A stretch of 64,000 nucleotides of DNA, taken from Thermodesulfovibrio thiophilus DSM 17215 (GTDB taxonomy: Bacteria > Nitrospirota > Thermodesulfovibrionia > Thermodesulfovibrionales > Thermodesulfovibrionaceae). Below the pieces are notes generated by a model. That model was not told the origin of the DNA and ran no database searches. It saw only the letters and a program-made list of their open reading frames with translations. Below are positions 1 through 9,634 of the stretch, piece by piece (the stretch's first letter is position 1; each line of letters begins with the position of its first letter). Made by a program: the position numbers and the translations under genes. The stretch covers positions 62,001 through 126,000 of the forward strand of contig NZ_AUIU01000015.1 of NCBI RefSeq assembly GCF_000423865.1, read 5' to 3'.

Positions 1-1891
1 CCAATACTGTGCCAGGTATCAATGGCTCTGTAAATATGTGCACTTCATCAAAACCAGCTTTTTTAAGAGCGTAATGAAGTGTGAACGGTTTCCATCTTGT
101 TACATGATGAGGTGGATAGTCATTATACCACCATTTATATTTTCTGTATCCTTTAGCTGTGTTTTCAAATTTATAAAAAGGAGGGCAACTTAATATGAGT
201 ACTCCACTTTCATCAAGAAGGGAGTGGATTTCTTTTAAAAACTTCATCGGTTCGTAAACATGTTCAAGCACTTCAAAAGCAGTGATAATGTTGTAAGCTC
301 TTTTAAAATCTTCTGAAAGCTCATCAAAAGACAGAGCCTGCACTACATTGAGTTTATTTGTATTTTTTGCAATTTCAACAGCTTTTTCAGATGCTTCCAT
401 TCCATATGGTTCAAAACCAAATTTTTTTGCAATAAGAAGGAAAAATCCTGTTGAACAGCCAATATCAAAAAGTCTTCCCTTTGGAATTTGAGAAAGAATT
501 GGTAACAAAACATTGAATCTTGGAGTCCTGCTCCATTTTTCAACTTCTATATTTTCTTGTTCAACATTTTGATATGAGTCATATGCCATATTGCCATAAC
601 TCAGAAGATCCTTATGATTTTTATTGTAGGCATCTTCGTAATCCATAATCTTCATTGGATATGTAAAATGAAGTCCACAGGAAGGACATTCAAACACTCT
701 TGAACCATTTATCACTTCAAAAAGTGGAATATCACCCGCAAAATCGCAGACAATGCATTTTTGCGGCTTTGGATATTCTTTGACTCTAAGTAATTCTGCA
801 TCTTTCAATGCAAAATAAATAACATCCGGTGGTATACTTTCTATGCAGGGACTATAAAACTGTCTTTTAATTTGTGCTTCTATGCAGGGTCCTTCTGTTG
901 CATGCTTCATGCATGGGGAGACACAGCTCTGTCCGGTATAATTTGGTGCAAGAGGTATTACAGTCTGATAGTTTGAAGCTCTCAGTTCTGCATCTATAGG
1001 TCCTGAAATAAGCACTGTGGGTTTTTTAAGTCCTGCAGCTATATGAAGTGTTGCTGTATCTGCTGTAATAACAGCATCAGATAAAGATACAGAGGCTATC
1101 AGATATTTTATATTTTTCATGAAAACTGATAAATTCGCCGCTCTGATACCATAAACATCAAGTGCTGTCTCAACAGTTATATCTTCATCTGGTAAAGAGC
1201 AAATCACAGGTACATACTCATCCCAGATTAAATCTTCAATTTCTTTAAGTAGTTTAGGTGGCAGTGTTCTGTGTACTGAAGATGCAAGATAATGAAAAAG
1301 TAAGACCTTTTTACCACCAGAAGCCTGTTTTATTCTATCAAAAACTTCTTTCATTTCATTCAGAACAGCTTCGTCAACATTGATATCAGGAGTTTCTTCA
1401 TCTGCTTTATATATACAGAGTTTCCAGAGAAAGTAGTCAATCAGGCTCAGGTTGTCAAACTGTGGAGTATTAACCATCTCGATTGTTTTTACAATGTAAT
1501 CTGCTTTTGCAACTTCTTTGAATGAAACAGGCATTGGAAGAAGATTATCAATGTATGGTAATCCCTCAAGCACAGGTTTTGCTCTGCCTGAAATTGTAAC
1601 ATTAAGCGTTATATCGGGATATTTTTTTTTGATTTCCCGTAAGGCAGGAGTCATGCACAGTGCATCACCAATTGCTGCTTGAGCTATTACAAGCAGAGTT
1701 TTACCATTTAAAGGCTCACCTTTATAAAATGGAGGAAGTACGCTATGTGCCTGTTCAAATCTTGATTTTACAGGTTCAGGCAGTGCATTGAATACATCAT
1801 CAGCAAAAAGGAACTTATCTCCTGGTTTTATTTTAAAGTTGTAATCATTAAAATTAAAATCAATTTTATCTTTTGCCTTCCAGATTTTCAT
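1..1891 (-). CDS. Glycosyltransferase family 9 / zinc-ribbon / SAM-methyltransferase fusion, partial
   Basis: The reading frame runs off the left edge; 630 codons are visible. The ATG at 1891 overlaps the fliW stop codon as ATGA, so it is translationally coupled to the flagellar operon. From about residue 60 to 345 it looks like a GT9 (heptosyltransferase-like) enzyme: a VIAQAAIGDAL start of the nucleotide-binding fold, a TADTATLHIAAGL stretch, and a cysteine-rich tail (CVSPC...C). Near residue 379 there is a CxxC...CxxC zinc ribbon, followed near residue 475 by a class I methyltransferase SAM loop (DIGCSTG) and later AFEVLEH. The position behind fliW suggests modification of flagellin or another surface glycan; that role is inference. 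The C-terminus is not visible. Confidence 0.8.
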   Translation of the reverse strand, partial: MKIWKAKDKIDFNFNDYNFKIKPGDKFLFADDVFNALPEPVKSRFEQAHSVLPPFYKGEPLNGKTLLVIAQAAIGDALCMTPALREIKKKYPDITLNVTISGRAKPVLEGLPYIDNLLPMPVSFKEVAKADYIVKTIEMVNTPQFDNLSLIDYFLWKLCIYKADEETPDINVDEAVLNEMKEVFDRIKQASGGKKVLLFHYLASSVHRTLPPKLLKEIEDLIWDEYVPVICSLPDEDITVETALDVYGIRAANLSVFMKNIKYLIASVSLSDAVITADTATLHIAAGLKKPTVLISGPIDAELRASNYQTVIPLAPNYTGQSCVSPCMKHATEGPCIEAQIKRQFYSPCIESIPPDVIYFALKDAELLRVKEYPKPQKCIVCDFAGDIPLFEVINGSRVFECPSCGLHFTYPMKIMDYEDAYNKNHKDLLSYGNMAYDSYQNVEQENIEVEKWSRTPRFNVLLPILSQIPKGRLFDIGCSTGFFLLIAKKFGFEPYGMEASEKAVEIAKNTNKLNVVQALSFDELSEDFKRAYNIITAFEVLEHVYEPMKFLKEIHSLLDESGVLILSCPPFYKFENTAKGYRKYKWWYNDYPPHHVTRWKPFTLHYALKKAGFDEVHIFTEPLIPGTVL

Positions 1892-2298
1892 TTTTTTATT
1901 GGTTCTTTAAAATTGTATTGTTCATCTTCAAGAAGAATCTGAACTCCAATTTTTTTGTTTTTGTTTATCAAAAACGGAGATTTAAGATTTGCAGCAACAC
2001 CATCATTATATTTTAGCAGAGCAACATAAACATCAAGTTCGTTTTCTGTCTCAGCGTCAAGTACTGATGCAATTTCATCACTGATTTCAAATCCATAGCT
2101 TGGAAAAAATTTAAATGGAGGTATAACAAGTATTGCTACGTCAGGGTCATCAACTGCAATAAGCCATTTAACCGGATCAAGACATTCACGGAGAATAAAT
2201 CTTTCACCAGGAATTCCTGGAATTCCTGCTGGAAAATTTATTATTTTATTTTCATCAATTACCATCTCTCCAAAACGCTCTGATTTAAGCTTAATCAT
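1888..2298 (-). CDS. fliW: Flagellar assembly factor FliW
   Basis: A 136-residue FliW. In the family it binds flagellin and, when free, antagonises CsrA, so that flagellin translation follows export. The protein has the typical FINFPAGIPGI-like N-terminal strand and the PPFKFFPSYGFEI region. I chose the ATG at 2298: an AAGGAG ribosome binding site lies 8 bases upstream. A GTG at 2307 in the same frame is inside that site and is unlikely to be used. It follows csrA directly, the usual regulatory pair, and ends in an ATGA overlap with the glycosyltransferase fusion. Confidence 0.93.
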   Translation of the reverse strand: MIKLKSERFGEMVIDENKIINFPAGIPGIPGERFILRECLDPVKWLIAVDDPDVAILVIPPFKFFPSYGFEISDEIASVLDAETENELDVYVALLKYNDGVAANLKSPFLINKNKKIGVQILLEDEQYNFKEPIKK

Positions 2299-2303
2299 AA
2301 AGT

Positions 2304-2525
2304 TCACTCCTTTATAATGTCATCCAGTTTTATCTCTTTTGAAGATTTCAGTGCCTCAATATTACTTTCTCTGAGTTTTTCATAAAGCTCTCCTCTGAAA
2401 ATCTGAATCCCCTTTGGAGCTTCAATTCCTATCTTAATCTGAGAGCCATCAATATCGATGATTTTTATTATAATATTATCGCCAATTCTTATGTATTGGC
2501 CTGATTTTCTTGTCAGAACAAGCAT
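2304..2525 (-). CDS. csrA: Translational regulator CsrA
   Basis: A 73-residue CsrA with the standard start [10 protein letters not shown] and the RNA-binding core [19 protein letters not shown]. CsrA dimers bind GGA-containing hairpins in mRNA leaders, typically repressing flagellin translation. It sits between flgL and fliW, the arrangement seen in Bacillus and Campylobacter relatives, which argues for the CsrA-FliW-flagellin partner switch. No strong ribosome binding site precedes the ATG; translation is probably coupled to flgL, which ends three bases upstream. Confidence 0.95.
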   Translation of the reverse strand: MLVLTRKSGQYIRIGDNIIIKIIDIDGSQIKIGIEAPKGIQIFRGELYEKLRESNIEALKSSKEIKLDDIIKE

Positions 2526-2527
2526 TA

Positions 2528-3928
2528 TTAACTCAGAAAATCAAAAAGATTACTACGGAAGAAATCTGTAAATGTTACTCTTAATGCCTGTAAAACACTC
2601 ATTCTCTGAGTAAGATCTGAGATTACCTGAACAGCATCAGCATCCTGATCATTTGAGAGAGACTGTTGAGTGTTTGTTTTAATATCAAGGTTGTAGTCAG
2701 TAATACTCTCAATTTTACTGAGTCTTGCTCCAATAATAGATTGTTGTTTATAAAGATTGTCTGATATTTTATCCATATAATCAACTGCCTTCTGAATTTT
2801 TCCCTGATCATTGTTTTCAAGAGCAACCTTAAGAAAATAAACTGCCCTCAGGTAGTTGCTTTCATTGAGGTAGTTGTTATTAAAGCTGTAGTAATTGGGA
2901 TCTGTTGCGTCTGTGATATAATTGTAACCATTTATGTTATTTTCAACTGTCATAGTCGCAGACCCTGTTTCAGGGCTGTAAGATAAGAGATTTAGTCCTG
3001 TCCCAGCTGCATCTGTTGTGTTTATAGAGATTCTGATTTGATCCGACTTTCCAGCTGGCATACTATTAATTACTAGACGATAGTCTGGTACAGTGGATGT
3101 ACCTGTGTTCACAACCCATGCTTTAACATAATCTCCTGCCTGAGAATTGATTGCATCTCTTACATCATTTAAAGAAGCAGGAGCACCAATTGTAACCTCT
3201 ACCGGGTTATTGTCAGCAAATTTTATGGTGAGCGTCCCCCCATTTGTTGTAAATGGTGTTGTTGGATCTATTATAGCACCACCTGAAGGCCTGGACATCA
3301 ACAATGCAGAAAGAGGATCAACATCATGAATACTACCTGTGTCTGTTTGATTATATGGCGTAAACACCTGCGTTGAAGCCCCTACATAAGTGAAAAATTT
3401 CGAAGCTGGTAAATTTACAGGTACGTCAAGAAAAGAGTTTATATCAAGATATTGAAGATTTGAATCAGACTCATAAACTCCTGTTGATGCGTTTACAGGA
3501 GGTGTATCGCCTTTATATCCGGCAAATATATATCTTCCTCCTATTTTTGTGTTTACTGTGTCAATACTGCGCTGAATTAATGTGTTGACATCATCTGCCA
3601 AAGCAAGTCTGCCTGTAGCTGAAAGTGTGTCTGTGGAACCCTGAACAGCATACTGTTTTGCCTGTATAACCATGTTTTTAAGGTCTTCAATAGCTGTTTC
3701 AATAGCAGAATTATAATTTTTTGCAGTATCAATAACTCTCTGATATTCATCAAGTGCGGCAATTTCTGACTTGTATTTAGTAATTCTTGAAATTGCAACT
3801 GGATCATCGCCCGGAGAAAGAACTCTCTTTCCTGTTGCAAGTTGTAGTTGATCTTTATACATTGCGTCAAGCTGTTTGTTAAGATTGGCCACAAATGTTT
3901 CATAAAAGAAATTTGTTGTAACTTTCAT
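2528..3928 (-). CDS. flgL: Hook-filament junction protein FlgL (HAP3)
   Basis: A 466-residue FlgL. It joins the hook to the flagellar filament together with FlgK. The N-terminus has the flagellin-like helix (residues 1-60, with [19 protein letters not shown]), and the C-terminus the matching helix with the [20 protein letters not shown] stretch. The middle (about 140-330) is a variable surface domain, longer than in enteric FlgL (about 317 residues in Salmonella). It directly follows flgK with one base between them. It is secreted by the flagellar type III apparatus and has no signal peptide. Confidence 0.93.
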   Translation of the reverse strand: MKVTTNFFYETFVANLNKQLDAMYKDQLQLATGKRVLSPGDDPVAISRITKYKSEIAALDEYQRVIDTAKNYNSAIETAIEDLKNMVIQAKQYAVQGSTDTLSATGRLALADDVNTLIQRSIDTVNTKIGGRYIFAGYKGDTPPVNASTGVYESDSNLQYLDINSFLDVPVNLPASKFFTYVGASTQVFTPYNQTDTGSIHDVDPLSALLMSRPSGGAIIDPTTPFTTNGGTLTIKFADNNPVEVTIGAPASLNDVRDAINSQAGDYVKAWVVNTGTSTVPDYRLVINSMPAGKSDQIRISINTTDAAGTGLNLLSYSPETGSATMTVENNINGYNYITDATDPNYYSFNNNYLNESNYLRAVYFLKVALENNDQGKIQKAVDYMDKISDNLYKQQSIIGARLSKIESITDYNLDIKTNTQQSLSNDQDADAVQVISDLTQRMSVLQALRVTFTDFFRSNLFDFLS

Positions 3929-3929
3929 G

Positions 3930-5579
3930 TTAGCTCACCATATCAAATAATGTTTTTAGAATTTCATCTGCAACTTTTATTACCCTTGCAGATGCTTCAT
4001 ACATCTTCTGATACTTAACGAGATTTACAGCTTCTTCATCAAGGCTTACTCCTGAGATGTCCTGTCTTTTTTGATCTATCTGCTGGACAAGGGATTGTTG
4101 AAAACTCTTCTGAGTCTGCGCACTGGATGAGTAAACACCGATTTCAGAAACTATTGATCTATAAAAATCAACAGGATTGGAATTGCCAATTATTGAACTA
4201 TTGAGTAAATTATAAATTTTTCTTGCATTGTCATTATCCATTACTCCACTTGTAGAGCCTGTTGGATTCTCTCCGGCTGCTGCAATTTTATTTATATCAT
4301 TAATTGCAACTTCTGAATACATAGTAGGGTTTGATTTTATTTGATATGTAAAATTAAGATCTGCTGAAGGATTTTTCAAAGTTATTTCTATGTTATTGAA
4401 ACTTAATTTGTAGTAAGTGTCAGTTCCTTCTGTCCATGAAGTCACAGTAGGAGATACTGATGTAGGAGGAGTTGTGGTTAAATCGTTGACAGTCCAATTT
4501 GTACCATCAAATTGAATTTGATATTTATCGTATGTGCTTGTATTTATATCTTTGAGGTTTATTGCCATATCTGAATATGAACCATTTGAAATTGTTAAAT
4601 CATAAAGCGAATTGAAAAAATTATTCCCACTTGAACCATCAAGACCATAACCTGATCTATGTTGTTCATTAATTGCTTCTGTTAAGTCAAAAACAAACAT
4701 ATTAAGTTTATTCATATACTCTGGAATTACATTATCTCTTAAATCAATCCCGGCTTTTAGTTTCCCACCCTGGATTAAAGTTGTAACATCAACATTACTT
4801 GAACCCATTTGAAGACTGAACTTCATATTTTGAGTGTTGTTATCAAGTCCTACACTTAACTGGTAAGCTTTCCCTCCATCAACAAGAGGCATTCCACCTA
4901 CTAAAATAGAGTATCTTCCGAAGTTGTCTTCAAAGTATGTAATTTTGACAATGTCGTTGAGTTGTTTAACAAGATTGTCTCTCTGATCTTTTGCATCGAG
5001 GGCACCAGGATTTGCCGCAATTTTTTCATTAAGCGCATTTATCTGATCAATATATTGATTGGCCTGATCAACAAGGTTCTGCGTATCTTTGTAGATTTCG
5101 TCTCTCTCTTCAATTAAAGATTGATAGGAAATCTTAATTCGTTTTGTAAGATAATCTGCTTTATCGAGGAGCAAATTCCGTTCAGTTGTTCCTGAAGGAT
5201 TTTGGCTGAGTTCCTGCCAGGCATTAAAAAAGTCATTTATTAAATTGCCCATTGAATCATCAGAGGCTTCATTGAAAATATTTTCAAGCGTTAGCATCCC
5301 ATTCTGAAAAACATTCCAGTATGTAAGATTGGAACTTTCAGTCTTGAGCTGCAGATCTATAAAGGAGTCATACATTCTCTGAATATCTATAATCTTTACT
5401 CCACTACCTGAAACTCCTGAAGTGCTTACTATCCCTGATGTAATATTTTGAAGTATAACATCTTGTCTTGTGTATCCATCAGTTGCTGCGTTCGCTATAT
5501 TGTGAGAGGTCACTTCCAGTGCCTTTTGATAGGTTAATATTCCAGATTTTCCAATATCAAAAAGAGCTGTAAGCCCCAT
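3930..5579 (-). CDS. flgK: Hook-associated protein FlgK (HAP1)
   Basis: A 549-residue FlgK, the first hook-filament junction protein. It has the rod/hook signature SHNIANAATDGYTRQ near residue 26 and the C-terminal SLDEEAVNLVKYQKMYEASARVI helix that packs in the axial core. Length and both ends match the family. The ATG is preceded by an AAGGAGG site. It lies between flgN, whose product is its expected export chaperone, and flgL. Confidence 0.95.
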   Translation of the reverse strand: MGLTALFDIGKSGILTYQKALEVTSHNIANAATDGYTRQDVILQNITSGIVSTSGVSGSGVKIIDIQRMYDSFIDLQLKTESSNLTYWNVFQNGMLTLENIFNEASDDSMGNLINDFFNAWQELSQNPSGTTERNLLLDKADYLTKRIKISYQSLIEERDEIYKDTQNLVDQANQYIDQINALNEKIAANPGALDAKDQRDNLVKQLNDIVKITYFEDNFGRYSILVGGMPLVDGGKAYQLSVGLDNNTQNMKFSLQMGSSNVDVTTLIQGGKLKAGIDLRDNVIPEYMNKLNMFVFDLTEAINEQHRSGYGLDGSSGNNFFNSLYDLTISNGSYSDMAINLKDINTSTYDKYQIQFDGTNWTVNDLTTTPPTSVSPTVTSWTEGTDTYYKLSFNNIEITLKNPSADLNFTYQIKSNPTMYSEVAINDINKIAAAGENPTGSTSGVMDNDNARKIYNLLNSSIIGNSNPVDFYRSIVSEIGVYSSSAQTQKSFQQSLVQQIDQKRQDISGVSLDEEAVNLVKYQKMYEASARVIKVADEILKTLFDMVS

Positions 5580-5580
5580 T

Positions 5581-6027
5581 CTATACCTCCTTGGAGAAGT
5601 TCTGTCTGGCAGTTATCCCGAAACTTTCAAGAAATTTCACTGCTGTTCCAATATGCACAATTGAGCGATCAATGAGTTGTTCGTTTATCTTCTGAATTTC
5701 AGCAATTGCACAAAGCAGAGTTTTCATATTCTTATACAGTTCTTGAAGCCGGGATATTTCATCAGACTCCTCATTATCAGCATTTTTTAAAATTTCAGAA
5801 AGACAGCTACCATTCAGTCCATGTTTTTTAAGAAGTTTCTCTCTTTCTTCCTCCCACAAAGACAGTTTCACAAGAGCCTGTTCCTTATCTCTGAGTATTC
5901 TTTCAAGCTCTGCAGATTTAAGTCCAACAATAGCGTCTCTCTCTTCTGAAACAATGCTGTACAGATTGCCAAGCAGAGCTTTTTCTTTTTCAAGAATGTT
6001 CACAAGCTCTTTATGCAAGCTTGTCAA
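5581..6027 (-). CDS. flgN: FlgN-like flagellar export chaperone
   Basis: A 148-residue, largely helical and highly charged protein (LVNILEKEKALLGNLYSIVSEERDAIV) typical of the FlgN family, which escorts FlgK and FlgL to the export gate. Sequence conservation in this family is low, so the call rests on length, helical character and position between flgM and flgK. It starts with TTG at 6027, supported by an AAGGAGG site 6 bases upstream, and overlaps the end of flgM by 17 bases. Confidence 0.8.
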   Translation of the reverse strand: MTSLHKELVNILEKEKALLGNLYSIVSEERDAIVGLKSAELERILRDKEQALVKLSLWEEEREKLLKKHGLNGSCLSEILKNADNEESDEISRLQELYKNMKTLLCAIAEIQKINEQLIDRSIVHIGTAVKFLESFGITARQNFSKEV

Positions 6028-6310
6028 TTAGCGCCTCCTTTATTATTTTCCCTGCAACTTCGCTTCCTTTAACTTCATAAGTTCCTGAATTTATAGCATT
6101 TTTTAGCTCTTCAACTTTATCTGCTCTTATATCTGGAATATTGCTTGTTTCAACCATAAGTCTTGATATATTTTTTGCTGATTCAGAAACTGTAACCTGG
6201 TCTTTTGTTAGGACTTCTTCCCTTTTTTCAGATGTCTTTCCTTGAGATTTTTCAGGAGCTATCTGCGTATTTGGTATAATTCCATCTATTCTTACTGGTC
6301 CTCCTATCAT
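6011..6310 (-). CDS. flgM: Anti-sigma-28 factor FlgM
   Basis: A 99-residue FlgM. It holds the flagellar sigma factor FliA inactive until the hook is complete and FlgM is exported. The disordered, charged N-terminal half and the C-terminal binding helix (VEELKNAINSGTYEVKGSEVAGKIIKEAL) match the family. The ATG at 6310 is preferred: GGAGG lies 8 bases before it, while the in-frame GTG at 6319 overlaps that site. The flgM-flgN-flgK-flgL order is the usual checkpoint block. Confidence 0.9.
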   Translation of the reverse strand: MIGGPVRIDGIIPNTQIAPEKSQGKTSEKREEVLTKDQVTVSESAKNISRLMVETSNIPDIRADKVEELKNAINSGTYEVKGSEVAGKIIKEALIDKLA

Positions 6311-6340
6311 TTTAAACACCTCCTTTTTGATAGTTTATAT

Positions 6341-7090
6341 TTATGAAATCGACGATTTTTCTAAATTATTTATCATAGCCATTGGGTTTATAGGTTTCCC
6401 ATTTTTGCGAACTTCAAAATGAAGATGAGGACCTGTGGTCCTTCCAGTTGAACCTGAAAGAGCAATTGTTTTATCAGGACTAACTGTATCTCCAGTTTTA
6501 ACAAGATTCTTTGAGTTGTGAGCATAAACAGTCTGAAGTCCGTCATCATGCTCTATTATAATGCAGTTTCCATATCCCTTGCTGTACCCTGAATAAATAA
6601 CTTTTCCAGACGAAACAGGCTTTATTTTTGTTTTTGTAGGAACAGCTATATCAACTCCATTATGATGTTTTACTTTCCCATCTATGGGATCTATTCTCAA
6701 TCCAAATGATGACGTGATTTTTCCAGAAATAGGTAAAGAAGAAAACTTTGATGATAAATTTAAAGATAATTTTGAAGGTTTTTCAATTTTTTGTTCATTA
6801 GATTGAGAGGGATTTAGTTCAATTTTTTGATTCTTTGCTATGTTATTAAAAAAAGCCGGATTTTGTGTTAAAAATTTTCCAATTCCTAAATCTCTTTCAG
6901 CCATCATCTGTGCAACTTCAGGAATAACAGCAGTCATATAAGTGGAGGTTGTCTTTTCTTTAGCCAGAGACGTGCTTTCAAACATTACTTTTAAAAGTTC
7001 ACTCAGAAAAAGTGTTTCTATCTTTTTTGATAGCTCTTTTATCTGAGGAGAAGTTTCCTGTTTTGCTGGCGACAGAGTTATTTGTGTCAT
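6341..7090 (-). CDS. flgJ: FlgJ-type rod-binding domain fused to an M23 peptidase
   Basis: A 249-residue fusion. Residues about 15-90 are a FlgJ N-terminal rod-scaffold domain (LFLSELLKVMFEST ... VAQMMAERDLGIGKFL). Residues about 125-245 are an M23/LytM metallopeptidase with intact zinc ligands: H and D in HHNGVDIAV and the HxH in GPHLHFEV, plus the YAHNS motif. In gamma-proteobacterial FlgJ the second domain is a glucosaminidase that opens the wall for the rod; here an endopeptidase takes that place. It sits between flgI and flgM, and a GGGAGG site precedes the ATG. Confidence 0.9.
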   Translation of the reverse strand: MTQITLSPAKQETSPQIKELSKKIETLFLSELLKVMFESTSLAKEKTTSTYMTAVIPEVAQMMAERDLGIGKFLTQNPAFFNNIAKNQKIELNPSQSNEQKIEKPSKLSLNLSSKFSSLPISGKITSSFGLRIDPIDGKVKHHNGVDIAVPTKTKIKPVSSGKVIYSGYSKGYGNCIIIEHDDGLQTVYAHNSKNLVKTGDTVSPDKTIALSGSTGRTTGPHLHFEVRKNGKPINPMAMINNLEKSSIS

Positions 7091-7100
7091 AATGTCCTCC

Positions 7101-8231
7101 CTACATTATCACTAAATCAGCCTTAAGAGCCCCTGCTGTTTTAAGTGCCTGAAGTATGGATATTAAATCTTTTGGTGTAACTCCAAGAGTATTCAGTGCA
7201 TTAACAAGCTCTCCAACTGTTGAGCCTTCTACCTCAACCAGAGAGGCTTTCTTTTCTTCAACTGTAACCTCTGTTCTTGGGACTATCTCTGTTCTTGCTC
7301 TTTCAGGAGCTAAAGGAGGCGGTTGAACTACCTCTGGTGTTTCTTTTATTGTAATTGTTAAACCTCCATGAGCTAGAGCTGTGGAAGCAATCTTGACATG
7401 AGAGCCGATAACAACAGTACCTGTTCTTTCATTAATTACAACACGAGCTGGTTGATCTGTGACTACGTCAATTTTTTCAACCTCAGTCATAAAATCAAGA
7501 ACACTTCCTCTATATCTTGGTGGAACATTAACTGAAATTGTTGAAGAATCTATAGCTTTTGCAACACCTGATTGAAAAGTTTGATTTATTTTATCAGCTA
7601 CTGTGGTGGCAGTAGTTATATCAGGAAATTGTAATAGAAGCTGAAGCTCATTTTTTGCATTCAGATTAACTGGAACAGTTTTTTCAACAATAGCTCCTTC
7701 AGGAATAGAACCAGCGTTTTGGTGATTTTTTATTGCCCGTGCACCACGACCTGCAACAATAAATCCACCAATTGAAATTGGACCCTGGGCTAATGCATAT
7801 ACTTCTCCATCTGGACCTGTAAGAGGAGTCATCAGAAGAGTTCCTCCCTGAAGACTTTTTGCATCACCAATTGATGAAACCTGAACATCTATCTTTGAAC
7901 CTGGTTTTACATTGGTTGGCAATTTTGCTGTGACCATAACTGCAGCAACATTTTTAACTTTACCTTTTAAATCTCTGGCATTAAGTGTAATACCCATTCT
8001 CTTCATCATATTAACAATGGGCTGGTAAAAATATGTCCCATCTTTATCTCCTGTTCCATTTAAACCAACCACAAGTCCGAATCCAACAAGTTCGTTTTCT
8101 CGTACTCCTGCCCAGTTTGCAATATCCTTAATTCTCTCAGCAAAAGCTGAGGTTGTAAATAACAGTATGATCAGTATCGTGATTGTAAGATTTATTGGAC
8201 TAAAAATAGATTTTATTATTTTATCAATCAT
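7101..8231 (-). CDS. flgI: Flagellar P-ring protein FlgI
   Basis: A 376-residue FlgI, the periplasmic P-ring subunit. After a hydrophobic signal segment ending in SAFAERIKDIA comes the highly conserved NELVGFGLVVGLNGTGDKDG block, and the protein ends in the typical ALNTLGVTPKDLISILQALKTAGAL. The ATG at 8231 has GGAGG 6 bases upstream; a longer frame opening at 8267 would run back into flgH and gains nothing. Gene order here is flgA-flgH-flgI. Confidence 0.95.
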   Translation of the reverse strand: MIDKIIKSIFSPINLTITILIILLFTTSAFAERIKDIANWAGVRENELVGFGLVVGLNGTGDKDGTYFYQPIVNMMKRMGITLNARDLKGKVKNVAAVMVTAKLPTNVKPGSKIDVQVSSIGDAKSLQGGTLLMTPLTGPDGEVYALAQGPISIGGFIVAGRGARAIKNHQNAGSIPEGAIVEKTVPVNLNAKNELQLLLQFPDITTATTVADKINQTFQSGVAKAIDSSTISVNVPPRYRGSVLDFMTEVEKIDVVTDQPARVVINERTGTVVIGSHVKIASTALAHGGLTITIKETPEVVQPPPLAPERARTEIVPRTEVTVEEKKASLVEVEGSTVGELVNALNTLGVTPKDLISILQALKTAGALKADLVIM

Positions 8232-8244
8232 TTTCAGCCTCCGT

Positions 8245-8961
8245 TTAAAAGGGCCATATTTTATCAAGTAATCTTACAAGCCATCCCTGTGATTGCTTAT
8301 CTCCCAGAGTACCTTCACCAACAAGATATATTTGAGCATCAGCAACATACTGACTCAAAATTGTATTGCTCTGACTTATGTCATCAGGTCTTATAATGCC
8401 TCTGAGCACCAGTATTTCCTTTTCATTGTTAACTATAACCTCTTTACGTGATTCAATAACAAGATTTTTATTAGGTAAAACTTCTACTACTTTGGCAGTA
8501 ATGGTTCCTGTAATCTTTCCTGCTCTTTCTGTGTCAGCATCTCCTTTAAAATCACTCAGTGCAGAACCTTTTATATTTGGAGAAAAAACATTTGTTCCTC
8601 TGTAAAGTCCGTTTATAAGCGGCCATGTCTGAATGTTAAAATCTGTATTCATACCAAGAAATGTATCAAGACCATAGTTTGTTGAAGAGTTCCTCGATGC
8701 ATTTGTTGAGGCTGTTTTTTGAGCAGATGTGCTCTCATTTATTATGATTGTAACTAAATCATTTACCCTCCGAGCTTTATTGTCTTCGTAAAGAGAAGCA
8801 CTATTTCTCCACAAAGAGCCTTCAGATGCGACTTGTTGAGGAGGTTCTGGATAATACTTTGGTGGCATTCCAGCATTTTTAATGTCTCTTACTTCTTTAA
8901 GCTCTGAACATGCTGACAGAAATATGATGAAGACAGGCAAAATTAATAATAATTTTTTCAT
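8245..8961 (-). CDS. flgH: Flagellar L-ring lipoprotein FlgH
   Basis: A 238-residue FlgH, the outer-membrane L-ring subunit. It has a lipoprotein signal with lipobox LSAC at about residue 15-18, the conserved SLW...SLYEDNKARRVNDLVTIIINES stretch, and the C-terminal LRGIIRPDDIS...V.DAQI. The presence of FlgH and FlgI together indicates an outer membrane. The start codon overlaps the end of flgA by 4 bases. Confidence 0.95.
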   Translation of the reverse strand: MKKLLLILPVFIIFLSACSELKEVRDIKNAGMPPKYYPEPPQQVASEGSLWRNSASLYEDNKARRVNDLVTIIINESTSAQKTASTNASRNSSTNYGLDTFLGMNTDFNIQTWPLINGLYRGTNVFSPNIKGSALSDFKGDADTERAGKITGTITAKVVEVLPNKNLVIESRKEVIVNNEKEILVLRGIIRPDDISQSNTILSQYVADAQIYLVGEGTLGDKQSQGWLVRLLDKIWPF

Positions 8962-9632
8962 AGCGATACCCTCACTTTATCTTTATCCACTAACTTCCCA
9001 ACAATTTCCTTGCCAGTTTGAAGGCATCGGACTCGGGCATTGCTTCCAACTATTGCGTCAGATTTAAGAACACCTTCTGTCATTATTGTGACCTGTCCTT
9101 TATTTATTATTACATTAACCTTGCTACCTCTTTTAACAGGTATTCCAGGGTAAAGATGCTCCTCTTTAATAATTAATCCCTGAGCAAGAGTTCTTTTTAA
9201 AACTTTACCAATTATGAGCTCTTTATTGGTAATAGCTCCGAAAGGAATTCTACTTACAGGTTGCTTTATTCCTATAATATCGTCTTCATTAATTGTATCA
9301 CCTCTTCTTAGAGGTTTTTGAGCAACGTAAATAACAGTCAAAATGTCATAATTTGCAATTGCTCTATACTGTCTTTTATTGCAGTTAAAGGTGAATTCAA
9401 CGGAGCTTGGTCTTTTTATTTCCCTGATTTTTAAATCTTCTGGAAGACAGCTTTCTTGAGGTTGAAATGCAATAAATTTGATCTGGTCAACCCGAACTTC
9501 CTTGTTGATAGCTGACTTTTTTATCTCTCTGGCAAGCATGTTTGCCAATATAGAAGTATCGAAAGCAAGCGACGTAGAGATTGAAAGCAGTGATAATAAA
9601 ATAGTGAAAATAAAAAGATTAAAATATTTCAT
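8958..9632 (-). CDS. flgA: P-ring assembly chaperone FlgA
   Basis: A 224-residue periplasmic protein with a signal peptide (LFIFTILLSLLSISTSLAF). The C-terminal half is a SAF/FlgA domain (VAQKPLRRGDTINEDDI ... ILKRTLAQGLIIKEEHLYPGIPVKRGSKVNVII), the P-ring assembly chaperone fold. It follows flgG by two bases and precedes the ring genes whose products it is expected to help fold. Confidence 0.92.
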   Translation of the reverse strand: MKYFNLFIFTILLSLLSISTSLAFDTSILANMLAREIKKSAINKEVRVDQIKFIAFQPQESCLPEDLKIREIKRPSSVEFTFNCNKRQYRAIANYDILTVIYVAQKPLRRGDTINEDDIIGIKQPVSRIPFGAITNKELIIGKVLKRTLAQGLIIKEEHLYPGIPVKRGSKVNVIINKGQVTIMTEGVLKSDAIVGSNARVRCLQTGKEIVGKLVDKDKVRVSL

Positions 9633-9634
9633 GG

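Noticed and set aside
2299-2307. GTG start for fliW at 2307
   Set aside because: It lies in the ribosome binding site of the better ATG at 2298.
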